DNA from: Gammaproteobacteria bacterium
Lineage (GTDB): Bacteria; Pseudomonadota; Gammaproteobacteria; UBA4575
Reading direction: 5' to 3'
Length of the DNA: 10,628 nucleotides
Assembly (NCBI GenBank): GCA_027297825.1
Contig: JAPUHH010000114.1
Location: forward strand, 1-10,628
Below the pieces are notes generated by a model. The model did not search any database, was not told where the DNA came from, and saw only the letters and a list, made by a program, of their open reading frames with translations. Position numbers and translations under genes: made by a program. Within the stretch, counting starts at the first letter, position 1. Each line of letters starts with the position of its first letter. Positions 1 through 6,399 of the stretch are shown in pieces.

Positions 1-579
1 GAGGATTTGAACCTCCGACCGCCGCATCCCCATAAGGCGGCGCTGGTGGGTGTGATGTTCGTTGTGGTATTTGCGACCTTTGAATGGTCGAGCCTACGCA
101 TCATGGGCAAGATCCCGTTGACGGATGCTTTTGTTTTGGTGCTTGTTTCTGCAGTCACCGTACTGACAGATTTAGCTATTGCTGTAGTGGTGGGGGTGAT
201 TGTTTCCGCATTGGCATTTGCTTGGGAAAATGCCAAACACATTCATATTACTACCTATGATGATGCTAAAGGCTCGCGTGTACATGAGCTCAATGGCCCA
301 CTATTTTTTGGTTCGGTAAAAAACTTTTTGGAAATGTTTCATCCTGAAGATGAGTCGGATGATGTCATTATCGAATTTCAAAATTCGCGAGTTGCAGATC
401 ACTCGGCAATTGAAGCCATAGATACCCTGGCAGAAAGATATATCAAGGCAGGTAAGACCTTGCATCTGCGACACTTGAGTAACGAATGTCGTCATTTGCT
501 CAAGAAAGCCGGCGACCTAGTAGAAGTGAATGTGCTAGAAGACCCGCGTTATCATGTGGCAGATGATCAAATTGCGTAA
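1..579 (+). CDS. SulP family anion transporter, C-terminal part with STAS domain (5' end outside window)
   Basis: This is the end of a SulP-type inner-membrane anion permease (sulfate, bicarbonate or dicarboxylate class; substrate not readable from this part). The frame is open from base 1, so the N-terminal membrane domain lies upstream; the TTG at 7 is internal. What is seen: hydrophobic stretches at about residues 13-28 and 43-75, with the family-typical F-E-W-S-S-L-R segment between them and the K-I-P-x-T-D-A-F segment after it. A cytoplasmic STAS domain follows at about residues 83-185. It contains the turn V-A-D-H-S-A-I-E-A-I-D, which corresponds to the loop that carries the phosphorylated serine in anti-sigma antagonists. 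The STAS domain of SulP proteins is known to affect trafficking and activity; no partner is visible here. The gene ends at TAA 577-579, followed by a hairpin. The family call is firm; the transported ion is not. Confidence 0.93.
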   Translation, partial: EDLNLRPPHPHKAALVGVMFVVVFATFEWSSLRIMGKIPLTDAFVLVLVSAVTVLTDLAIAVVVGVIVSALAFAWENAKHIHITTYDDAKGSRVHELNGPLFFGSVKNFLEMFHPEDESDDVIIEFQNSRVADHSAIEAIDTLAERYIKAGKTLHLRHLSNECRHLLKKAGDLVEVNVLEDPRYHVADDQIA

Positions 580-593
580 ATAAATCGTGATCC

Positions 594-610
594 GCACTTT
601 AAGAAAGTGC
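594..610 (+). terminator. Hairpin after the SulP gene, possible terminator
   Basis: A 7-bp perfect stem (GCACTTT, loop AAG, AAAGTGC) begins 15 bases after the SulP stop codon. A further outer pairing of CCGC at 592-595 with GCGG at 618-621 is an alternative fold. There is no immediate U-run; the nearest T-rich stretch is at about 626-633. The position fits a 3' end signal, but it is not a canonical rho-independent terminator. Confidence 0.35.
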
Positions 611-764
611 TACAAAAGCGGCTGTAATATTTTCCTTGGTGATAGGTGTACCATCTCAATATGAATATGCTCGCATGTGTATTCAATGCTAATCGCTTTA
701 AAAACTTGGCACAGGGTTGATTTCATCGAGTTTTATAAGCGAATATAATTTTGCATAGTTTCAC

Positions 765-793
765 TCGACGACTCTGCCACAAAACTTTATAGT
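765..793 (+). promoter_or_regulatory. Candidate sigma-70 promoter for the ABC-F gene
   Basis: TCGACG at 765-770 (4 of 6 to TTGACA) and TATAGT at 788-793 (5 of 6 to TATAAT) lie 17 bases apart, which would give a short leader before the TTG start at 841. A perfect TATAAT is also present at 744-749, but I see no good -35 box at the right distance from it (TTGATT at 717-722 is 21 bases away). Either could serve. This is inference from consensus matching only. Confidence 0.33.
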
Positions 794-840
794 ACGCTGC
801 GTTTTAAACGCTTCTTTTCTACTTCTGCAGGAATACCTCA

Positions 841-2454
841 TTGATCTCTACCGCAAACATTACAATGCAGTTTGGCGCTAAGCCATTGTTCGAAAACATC
901 TCGGCTAAATTTGGTGATGGTAATCGATATGGCTTAATTGGGGCTAACGGTTGTGGCAAATCCACCTTTATGAAAATTTTGGATGGCAGTTTTGCACCAA
1001 GTTCTGGAAACATCTCGATTGGCCCGAGCGAGCGCTTGGGCACCCTGAATCAAAACCAATTTGCATTTGAAGAGTTCTCCGTCATCGACACCGTTATTAT
1101 GGGTCATCCACAGTTGTGGGAAGTAAAGCAAGAACGTGAGCGAATTTACGGCCTAGCGGAAATGACCGAAGAAGACGGTATGAAAGTCGCCGAACTAGAA
1201 GTTCAATTTGCAGAGCTGGATGGCTACAGTGCCGAAAGCCGTGCCGGAGAATTACTGTTAAGCGCAGGCATAGAACTCGAATTACACAACGGGCCTATGA
1301 GTGAAGTCGCTCCCGGTTGGAAACTTCGAGTGTTATTGGTGCAGGCTTTGTTTGCAGACCCAGATATCTTGTTGTTGGATGAGCCTACTAACAACCTCGA
1401 CATCCATACCATTCGATGGTTAGAAGCCGTGCTGAATGAGCGTAAGAGCACCATGATCATCGTTTCACACGATAGACACTTTCTAAATGCCGTGTGCACG
1501 CACATGGCCGATATGGACTTTGGTGAATTACGCATCTATCCCGGCAACTATGATGACTTCATGATTGCATCGACCCAGGCGCGCGAACGCAGTGTGTCTG
1601 AAAATGCTAAAAAGAAATCTCAAATCGCAGAGCTACAACAATTTGTCAGCCGTTTCTCGGCTAATGCATCTAAAGCGAAGCAAGCCACATCGCGTGCCAG
1701 ACAAATAGAAAAAATACAACTAGAAGACATTAAGCCTTCAAGTCGGCGCAGCCCATTTATAAGATTTAACCAGCAGAAAAAACTACACCGTCAAGCCGTA
1801 ACGATAGAAGGGTTAGGGCATGGTTTTGATGATGAACTTTTATTTAAAGACGGCAGCATGATTATCGAAGCTGGTGCACGTGTAGCCATCATCGGTGAAA
1901 ACGGTGTGGGCAAAACCACCTTGCTGCGTTGCTTAATGAATGACATCACTGCCAATAGCGGTACCATTAAATGGGCCGAAAACGCAACCTTGGGATATTG
2001 CCCGCAAGACAGTAACGCAGAGTTCAACATTAATGAAAATTTATTCGACTGGATGTCGCTTTGGCGCAAACCCAGCCATGATGATCAAGCCGTGCGCGCA
2101 ACACTGGGACGCTTATTGTTTTCTTCTGACGATTTTACTAAAGAAGCGAAAGTTTGTTCTGGAGGCGAAAAAAACCGCCTGTTATTTGGCAAGCTCATGC
2201 TATCTGAAACCAATGTGTTGCTTTTAGATGAGCCTACTAATCACCTCGATATGGAATCCATCGAGTCACTAAACCTCGCGTTAGAACATTATGAAGGTAC
2301 CTTAATTTTTGTCAGTCATGACCGAGAGTTTGTTTCCTCACTGGCGACACGCATTATAGAAATCAAAGACCAACAGCTAATCGATTTCCACGGCACCTAT
2401 GAAGAATACCTCATCAGTCAGCAAGCAGAACAAAAAGTCGCGTATTCACGCTAG
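841..2454 (+). CDS. ybiT: ABC-F family ATPase, YbiT type
   Basis: Soluble ABC-F protein with two nucleotide-binding domains and no membrane segments. Members of this family act on the ribosome; the precise role of YbiT is less settled. Domain 1 has Walker A G-A-N-G-C-G-K-S at residues 34-41, the degenerate signature region S-E-V-A-P-G-W-K and Walker B L-L-L-D-E-P at about 177-182 followed by T-N-N-L-D. An interdomain linker includes S-R-F-S-A-N-A-S-K and A-T-S-R-A-R-Q-I. Domain 2 has Walker A G-E-N-G-V-G-K-T at 352-359, signature C-S-G-G-E at 439-443 and Walker B L-L-L-D-E-P at about 460-465 followed by T-N-H-L-D. The 537-residue length matches E. coli YbiT (about 530), and the similarity is near continuous. 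The start is TTG, chosen because the encoded I-S-T-A-N-I-T-M-Q-F aligns with the YbiT N-terminus and AGGAA at 829-833 lies 7 bases upstream. The non-LSGG signature in domain 1 is normal for this subfamily. It appears to be a single-gene unit. Confidence 0.95.
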   Translation: MISTANITMQFGAKPLFENISAKFGDGNRYGLIGANGCGKSTFMKILDGSFAPSSGNISIGPSERLGTLNQNQFAFEEFSVIDTVIMGHPQLWEVKQERERIYGLAEMTEEDGMKVAELEVQFAELDGYSAESRAGELLLSAGIELELHNGPMSEVAPGWKLRVLLVQALFADPDILLLDEPTNNLDIHTIRWLEAVLNERKSTMIIVSHDRHFLNAVCTHMADMDFGELRIYPGNYDDFMIASTQARERSVSENAKKKSQIAELQQFVSRFSANASKAKQATSRARQIEKIQLEDIKPSSRRSPFIRFNQQKKLHRQAVTIEGLGHGFDDELLFKDGSMIIEAGARVAIIGENGVGKTTLLRCLMNDITANSGTIKWAENATLGYCPQDSNAEFNINENLFDWMSLWRKPSHDDQAVRATLGRLLFSSDDFTKEAKVCSGGEKNRLLFGKLMLSETNVLLLDEPTNHLDMESIESLNLALEHYEGTLIFVSHDREFVSSLATRIIEIKDQQLIDFHGTYEEYLISQQAEQKVAYSR

Positions 2455-2460
2455 AGCATA

Positions 2461-2492
2461 ACACTGCTGTCCCATCCTCCAGGGCGCAGTGT
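2461..2492 (+). terminator. Imperfect hairpin after the ABC-F gene, possible terminator
   Basis: ACACTGC at 2461-2467 pairs with GCAGTGT at 2486-2492. An inner CCC/GGG pairing (2471-2473 with 2482-2484) is separated from it by a small internal loop. It starts 6 bases after the stop codon. The nearest T-tract (TTGTTTTTG, about 2509-2518) is some 17 bases downstream, so it is not a textbook intrinsic terminator. It could equally protect the mRNA 3' end. Confidence 0.35.
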
Positions 2493-2515
2493 AAACCTGT
2501 CCAGTACCCTTGTTT

Positions 2516-2543
2516 TTGATAAACTTTGTGTTTCTCACATAGT
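2516..2543 (+). promoter_or_regulatory. Candidate promoter for the nuclease lipoprotein gene
   Basis: TTGATA at 2516-2521 (5 of 6 to TTGACA) and CATAGT at 2538-2543 (4 of 6 to TATAAT) are separated by 16 bases and lie about 30 bases before the ATG at 2575. The consensus match is moderate and nothing else supports it. Confidence 0.3.
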
Positions 2544-2574
2544 CGTTCTTTATTTAGTTAAAGTTAGAGGTCTA

Positions 2575-3063
2575 ATGTTACCTAGTGTTAAAAAAAGCTT
2601 ACTACTACTGATCATTCTTTGTCTGACTTCGTGTGAAAACTTCACCACTGCCGTTACCTATCAAGGCAAGGTGGTTAAAGTTTTAGATGGGGATTCCATC
2701 AATATCCTGCACCAAGGCAAGCCACTTCGCATCCGACTCGCGGAGATCGACGCGCCCGAATATAGCCAACCATTCTGGAAAAAATCCAAGCAAGCCTTAG
2801 AAGGTTATGTAAGAGGTAAGACGGTTGAGGTTGAAGAGTTTGACGTGGATCAGTACGGACGGGTAGTGGGGCATGTGTATGTTGGCAATTTTTGGGTTAA
2901 TGGCGAACTCGTACGCAACGGTTTTGCCTATGTGTATACGCAATATGCCGTATCCAAAAGGTTGTATGAATATGAAAATGAAGCGGAGAAAAATAAAAAA
3001 GGAATTTGGCGCTTACCAGAAAAAGAAAGGGTAAGGCCATGGGTATGGAGGAAGAAGAACTAG
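2575..3063 (+). CDS. Staphylococcal nuclease-like (thermonuclease family) lipoprotein
   Basis: Predicted extracytoplasmic, lipid-anchored nuclease of the SNase fold, a family of Ca2+-dependent phosphodiesterases that cut DNA or RNA. Residues 1-20 form a lipoprotein signal: K-K, a leucine-rich core and lipobox L-T-S-C with the acylated cysteine at C20. Residue +2 is Glu, not Asp, so by the Lol rule an outer-membrane location is more likely than the inner membrane. The SNase domain covers about 29-160. D38-G-D40 matches the Ca2+-binding D19/D21 of S. aureus nuclease. R54, E62 (in I-D-A-P-E) and R96 (in D-Q-Y-G-R) match catalytic R35, E43 and R87, and D59 matches D40, so the active site looks complete. 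AGAGG at 2566-2570 lies 4 bases before the ATG. At 162 residues it is typical for small single-domain members. No partner gene is adjacent. A role in nucleic-acid scavenging, biofilm DNA or defence is only guesswork. Confidence 0.9.
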   Translation: MLPSVKKSLLLLIILCLTSCENFTTAVTYQGKVVKVLDGDSINILHQGKPLRIRLAEIDAPEYSQPFWKKSKQALEGYVRGKTVEVEEFDVDQYGRVVGHVYVGNFWVNGELVRNGFAYVYTQYAVSKRLYEYENEAEKNKKGIWRLPEKERVRPWVWRKKN

Positions 3064-3097
3064 GCTGATGAGGAATAGAGTGCACCTTTCTATTTCA

Positions 3098-3346
3098 CTA
3101 CGTCAACAGAGCAAGTATAAAAAACAAAAAAGCAACAGCATAAAAACCCATAAAGGCCCAATAAGTATTTGGCTCTTTATCCTTATGTATTTTGATTGTC
3201 CATGATGCCATTTTAGTAATGTTTGCAAACATACCTTGGCTGCAATCTTTTGCCCAAATGGCTTGGGTAAACCAGCCTTCGATTAAAAGAAAGCCAGTCA
3301 TTAAAGTGCCTATGAAGAATAATAAGGTTTGTAAAAGGATAAGCAT
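3098..3346 (-). CDS. Small membrane protein with two transmembrane helices, unknown function
   Basis: An 82-residue protein that I do not recognise. An N-terminal hydrophobic helix (M-L-I-L-L-Q-T-L-L-F-F-I-G-T-L) is followed by a moderately polar middle containing W-F-T-Q-A-I-W-A-K-D-C-S-Q-G-M-F, then a charged stretch H-K-D-K-E-P and a second hydrophobic helix at the C-terminus (Y-A-V-A-F-L-F-F-I-L-A-L-L). I favour the ATG at 3346-3344 because AGGGG lies 8 bases upstream on this strand. A GTG three codons earlier (3355) would sit almost on top of that site. The gene converges with the nuclease gene, leaving 34 bases between stops. Both the good ribosome-binding site and the clear helix-loop-helix-membrane pattern argue that it is real. 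The cytoplasmic or periplasmic orientation is not obvious. Confidence 0.62.
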   Translation of the reverse strand: MLILLQTLLFFIGTLMTGFLLIEGWFTQAIWAKDCSQGMFANITKMASWTIKIHKDKEPNTYWAFMGFYAVAFLFFILALLT

Positions 3347-3584
3347 AGTCCACACCCCTACCCCATGCAGGGTAAACGTTATTAAACGATCAAATTATTT
3401 TATAATTAGGTGATGAATAACATAAAAATAAAATGTTCAGATTGCTTCTTTTTAACGACAAGCTGACAAAAAGACTATTAATCAATAAACGACAGCGATA
3501 TGAGTCTCCTCAATTCTTCATAGAAGGTAGCGTCATAACTAATGGTGTATAAGACTATTGCTGTAATGTGTAAACTCTTTATGC

Positions 3585-4340
3585 ATGTCAAAGACCCTTG
3601 TGCTTCAATCTCACCGCCACCCTTTACCCATTTCATGGTTAGAGACATGTATAGATTCAGTTAAACGTTGGGCGGGACTCAATAAATTTGAATATCAATT
3701 TCTGGGCGATGAGTTGTTAGATTATGTGCCCGATGTATTATTAGAAAAAACCAAAACCCAATGCGTCATTGCCACTGATTTGGCGCGACTAAAGGCCTTG
3801 CAAGCATATTTAGCAAAGGGATTTAAGACGGTAGTGTGGTGTGATGCCGACTTTCTTATTTTTAATGCTGAGAAATTTATACTTCCCGTCGAGTTGTACG
3901 CGGTAGGTCGCGAGGTATGGATACAATACGATGGGAAGAATTCACAAAAGCTCACTGCACATGTAAAAGTACACAATGCATTTATGATGTTTCGCCAAGG
4001 CAATGTGTTTTTAGATTTTTACACCGATACAGCTGAGCGTTTGCTCACACTTAACCAAGGTAATATGCCGCCACAGTTTATTGGGCCAAAATTACTCACC
4101 GCCATCCACAATATTGTACAGTGTCCAGCGCTTGAAACCGCAGGCATGTTAAGCCCACTCGTAAGCAAAGACATTGCCAATGGAGGCGGGTCAGCGCTAG
4201 AGCTATTTCAGCAAAAATCTCCGCAACCGATTGTTGCAGCGAATCTGTGTAGCTCGTTATTTGAGCAGGGTGAAATGAGTGAAGAGGAAATCGAAAAATG
4301 TATCGAAGAGCTTGTCACTACAGCAGATTGTTTTTGCTAA
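3585..4340 (+). CDS. Probable GT-A fold glycosyltransferase (DXD type)
   Basis: A 251-residue soluble protein resembling nucleotide-sugar transferases of the DXD-motif class. The pattern seen is an N-terminal beta-alpha segment (K-T-L-V-L-Q-S-H at 3-10). A helix with A-T-D-L-A-R-L-K-A-L at about 63-72 follows, matching the S/T-D-x-x-R-x-x-x-L helix of sugar transferases that precedes the metal site. Next comes the strand V-V-W-C-D-A-D-F-L-I-F, in which D87-A-D89 is the likely metal/nucleotide-sugar binding DXD. A further conserved-looking patch is N-A-F-M-M-F-R-Q-G-N. No membrane segment is seen, and the C-terminus ends C-F-C. The start at 3585 is forced: an in-frame TAA at 3564-3566 precedes it with no other ATG, GTG or TTG between. 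There is no clear Shine-Dalgarno sequence. A TATAAG at 3548-3553 lacks a good -35 partner. No other cell-surface sugar gene is adjacent, so donor and acceptor are unknown. A non-catalytic relative is possible. Confidence 0.6.
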   Translation: MSKTLVLQSHRHPLPISWLETCIDSVKRWAGLNKFEYQFLGDELLDYVPDVLLEKTKTQCVIATDLARLKALQAYLAKGFKTVVWCDADFLIFNAEKFILPVELYAVGREVWIQYDGKNSQKLTAHVKVHNAFMMFRQGNVFLDFYTDTAERLLTLNQGNMPPQFIGPKLLTAIHNIVQCPALETAGMLSPLVSKDIANGGGSALELFQQKSPQPIVAANLCSSLFEQGEMSEEEIEKCIEELVTTADCFC

Positions 4341-4346
4341 GTAATG

Positions 4347-4374
4347 AAAAAATACCGCAGCGAGTTGCTGCGGT
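4347..4374 (-). terminator. Rho-independent terminator for leftward transcription
   Basis: An 8-bp GC-rich perfect stem (ACCGCAGC at 4354-4361, loop GAGTT, GCTGCGGT at 4367-4374) is flanked on its left by six A residues at 4347-4352. Read on the minus strand this is a stem followed by a T-rich tract with six consecutive T, a canonical intrinsic terminator. On the plus strand no T-run follows, so it should not terminate the glycosyltransferase gene, whose stop is only 6 bases away. The transcripts it ends would be those of the EamA remnant and the coiled-coil gene. Confidence 0.8.
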
Positions 4375-4429
4375 TAATCGAGGTGGCTCACTAATGGAGC
4401 TAGGGGTATTTCGGTAAATACATCTTTAA

Positions 4430-4797
4430 TTACCGCGGTTCGGTTTTAGAGCAGCGTGAGAAAAAGACACACATAAACTTTTCAAACTCAAACATCGCCA
4501 GGCCAAACACCACCAATGTTGTACCGAGTAATATTGGTACAGTAAGAGGCTCATCATTCAAAAATGCGCCAAGCAATAATGCCGCAACAGGTGTAATCAA
4601 GGTAATCATCGAAACACGAATGGCATCCAGATTTTTCAAAATGTAGTAATACAAAGAAAAACCTAATGCGGTGGCAATTACACCTAAATACACAATAGAC
4701 ATCCAAGCCGAATGAATAGCAGTGTAGTGAAGTTAAGCACCAACATGGAAGACATGGTTGCTAACGATAATAAAAAAGGCTCGAATAATTTTTTACG
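4430..4797 (-). pseudogene. EamA/DMT superfamily transporter remnant, frameshifted and N-terminally truncated
   Basis: The frame 4702-4430 encodes 90 residues that look like the last helices of an EamA-domain drug/metabolite exporter: W-M-S-I-V-Y-L-G-V-I-A-T-A-L-G-F, then the Y-Y-Y-I-L-K-N-L segment, then L-I-T-P-V-A-A-L-L-L-G-A-F, then the E-P-L-T-V-P-I-L-L-G-T segment. Family members have about ten helices and roughly 290 residues; here the first half or more is absent. Upstream, 4797-4703 in another frame encodes a hydrophobic stretch (F-E-P-F-L-L-S-L-A-T-M-S-S-M-L-V-L-N-F) that fits the preceding helix of the same domain. A frameshift, and probably a small deletion, therefore lies near 4703-4720. 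The 90-codon frame itself has a TAA nine codons before the ATG and no convincing ribosome-binding site. The remnant begins immediately after the stop codon of the coiled-coil gene. A functional single-domain protein is unlikely. Confidence 0.75.
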
Positions 4798-6399
4798 TTA
4801 AGGGCTTTTGTTATGCGTATTGTTGCCACCGAGCATTAAAATGCGTGCTTGCTTAATCCATTCATCGCGATCAATACGACCCCTGAAGTTCAGCATGTCA
4901 TTCACGGCTACAACATCTTTGCGAGTAAACCCCGCAATTTGCGCAAAGTAATAAATGCCACAATTGTTTAGCGTCGTCTCAAGTGTCTCACTCACACCTG
5001 TAATGAGCTTGAGATCATCCGGTTTGCGCGTAGGCTTTTCCAAGCCATAGGGTTTTATTTTGAGTTTTTTAAGGTCGCCATCTTCTGACCCAGACTTTTT
5101 CTCTACAGGTTCGCTAGTAGGTATCGGTACAATCTTCTTAGCTTCTTGAAATAGCCCTTCAAGCTCACGAATTCGTGTATCTTGCACGGTAAGATCGTTT
5201 CGAAGCGGTTCTATTTGTTGTTTGGCTCGGCTAAGCACCTGTTCAAGAGAAGCAACATTATTGTCACGCATTTTCAGCGCAGTCTCTAAGGCCTCAATAC
5301 GTTGCTGTTGTAGACTAAGTTCACCTCCAAGTTTAGAAATTTTACCGTCACGTAGGCGAATAATGTCTTCCAAAGAAGGGATGCGTTTGTTGGCATCTTC
5401 AATCTTAGTCTGTAAATCTTGCATAATTGTGCGTGCTTGGTTTGATTCAGTTTCAAGTGAACGCATTCGCTGGTGCTCACTTTCCAACGTTTGCTTAAGG
5501 CTTGTAATTTGTTGTTCACGACTTTCAAAGTTGGAGCGCATCTCACCCAATTTGGCTAATTGATTTTCCTGGATGTGAATTTTAGCTTTATATTGCGCAA
5601 TACGATTCTTCTCAGTCTCAATTTGTTGTTGCAATGCGCGTTCATTTTTAACACGCTGTTCAATCTCGTCTTTAAACTGGTAAAGTATATGTTCGGTGTT
5701 ATCTAATTCAGCTAGTAATTCTTTTAGTTCTGTGCCGCGGCTATCAAAATCTTTCTGCAAAGAGTCTGATGATGAAACTTGACTATCTAATTCTTTAATA
5801 CGGGTTGTTAAATGTATGCGCTGGTCTTCAAGTTCTTTACTAAGTAAGTGATTGTCTTTATCGGACTGACTAAGTTGTGCTCTTAACTCTTGTATGTCTA
5901 AAATTTTTGCGCGTAGAGAAGTAATCTCCTCGTCACGAGTTTTAATCTTGTCGTTACGCTTTTGCAATTCTACGCTAAGTACTCGATTGTCTTCATCGGC
6001 ATGAGTAAGTTGTGCTCTTAACTCCTGTATGTCTAATATTTTTGCACGTAGAGAAGTAATCTCCTCGTCACGAACTTTAATCTCTTCGTCACGCTCATGT
6101 AAATCGACACTCAGTAAATTACTACGTTCAGTTGCCTTGCCAAGGAAATTTTTTATTTCGTCAATTTCAGAACGCTTACCCCAAAGCTGCTCAATTAGCT
6201 TGGCTTGATTATTTGCATAGTCAACGGCCATATCTAATTTTTCTTGTAATTCGTCACGGATAGTACTCACTGTATTTAGAGCAGACCGCAATGACTCTAA
6301 TTCATTCTCGACTGATTCAAGTTTGGGAATTTTGGCATGCAGATCGGCTTCGACTTCGTCGATTACCACACCGTTAGACGGATCATCAAGAGTGGACAT
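4798..6399 (-). CDS. Long coiled-coil protein with C-terminal helix-hairpin-helix domain
   Basis: A 533-residue, highly charged protein without signal peptide or membrane helix. Residues about 15-430 show heptad-like spacing of Leu/Ile with Glu, Lys, Arg and Gln throughout, so a long parallel or antiparallel coiled coil is expected. Within it a 45-residue unit is duplicated (R110-T154 and R155-T199) with a further partial unit before it. A polar linker (about 430-458) with P-V-E-K-K-S-G-S-E-D leads to a helix-hairpin-helix-like domain at 459-528: K-P-D-D-L-K-L-I-T-G, then L-N-N-C-G-I-Y-Y-F-A-Q-I-A, then N-F-R-G-R-I-D-R-D-E-W-I-K-Q-A. This C-terminal module recurs in proteobacterial proteins of poorly known function, often at the end of coiled-coil or linker regions; the usual G-I-G turn reads G-V-S here. 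HHH modules often bind DNA non-specifically, so a structural nucleoid or scaffold role is possible but unproven. The ATG at 6399 has AGAG 9 bases upstream. The transcript probably continues through the EamA remnant to the terminator at 4347-4374. Confidence 0.85.
   Translation of the reverse strand: MSTLDDPSNGVVIDEVEADLHAKIPKLESVENELESLRSALNTVSTIRDELQEKLDMAVDYANNQAKLIEQLWGKRSEIDEIKNFLGKATERSNLLSVDLHERDEEIKVRDEEITSLRAKILDIQELRAQLTHADEDNRVLSVELQKRNDKIKTRDEEITSLRAKILDIQELRAQLSQSDKDNHLLSKELEDQRIHLTTRIKELDSQVSSSDSLQKDFDSRGTELKELLAELDNTEHILYQFKDEIEQRVKNERALQQQIETEKNRIAQYKAKIHIQENQLAKLGEMRSNFESREQQITSLKQTLESEHQRMRSLETESNQARTIMQDLQTKIEDANKRIPSLEDIIRLRDGKISKLGGELSLQQQRIEALETALKMRDNNVASLEQVLSRAKQQIEPLRNDLTVQDTRIRELEGLFQEAKKIVPIPTSEPVEKKSGSEDGDLKKLKIKPYGLEKPTRKPDDLKLITGVSETLETTLNNCGIYYFAQIAGFTRKDVVAVNDMLNFRGRIDRDEWIKQARILMLGGNNTHNKSP
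5803..6117 (-). repeat. 135-bp tandem repeat inside the coiled-coil gene
   Basis: Two consecutive 135-bp units, 6072-5938 and 5937-5803, encode 45-residue coiled-coil units. Their first 22 residues are identical, beginning R-D-E-E-I-T-S-L-R-A-K and ending E-L-R-A-Q-L. A partial unit (6117-6073; L-L-S-V-D-L-H-E-R-D-E-E-I-K-V) precedes them. The DNA is nearly identical over about 60 bases around 5876-5939 and 6011-6074, at an offset of exactly 135 bases, while the rest of each unit has diverged. The unit length is a multiple of three, so the copy number can change without breaking the frame. 45 is not a multiple of seven, so the heptad phase must include a skip or use an 11-residue pattern. Confidence 0.88.

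Noticed and set aside
7..579. Complete 190-residue protein starting at TTG 7
   Set aside because: The frame is open to the first base and the N-terminal sequence is the middle of a SulP membrane domain, so it is a truncated view of a larger gene.
1224..1535. Open frame of about 100 codons on the minus strand inside the ABC-F gene
   Set aside because: It lies fully within a conserved gene whose own frame carries all expected motifs; the antisense product is low-complexity and has no family features.
3072..3096. Imperfect inverted repeat (GGAATAGA / TCTATTTC) between the convergent nuclease and small membrane protein genes
   Set aside because: The stem is AT-rich, includes a G-U pair and has a 9-base loop and no T-run, so it is too weak to call a terminator.
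3192..3413. Plus-strand frame of 73 codons opposite the small membrane protein
   Set aside because: The opposite strand has a much better ribosome-binding site and a coherent two-helix product, so this frame is taken as its shadow.
5222..5563. Plus-strand frame of 113 codons and a minus-strand frame of 86 codons within the coiled-coil gene
   Set aside because: Both are shadows of the repetitive coiled-coil coding sequence; Ser/Arg-rich composition on the plus strand is what a Leu/Glu-rich gene gives in antisense.
5803..6117. Possible CRISPR-like or regulatory repeat array
   Set aside because: The repeats are two 135-bp in-frame coding units inside a coiled-coil gene, not short repeats with unique spacers.
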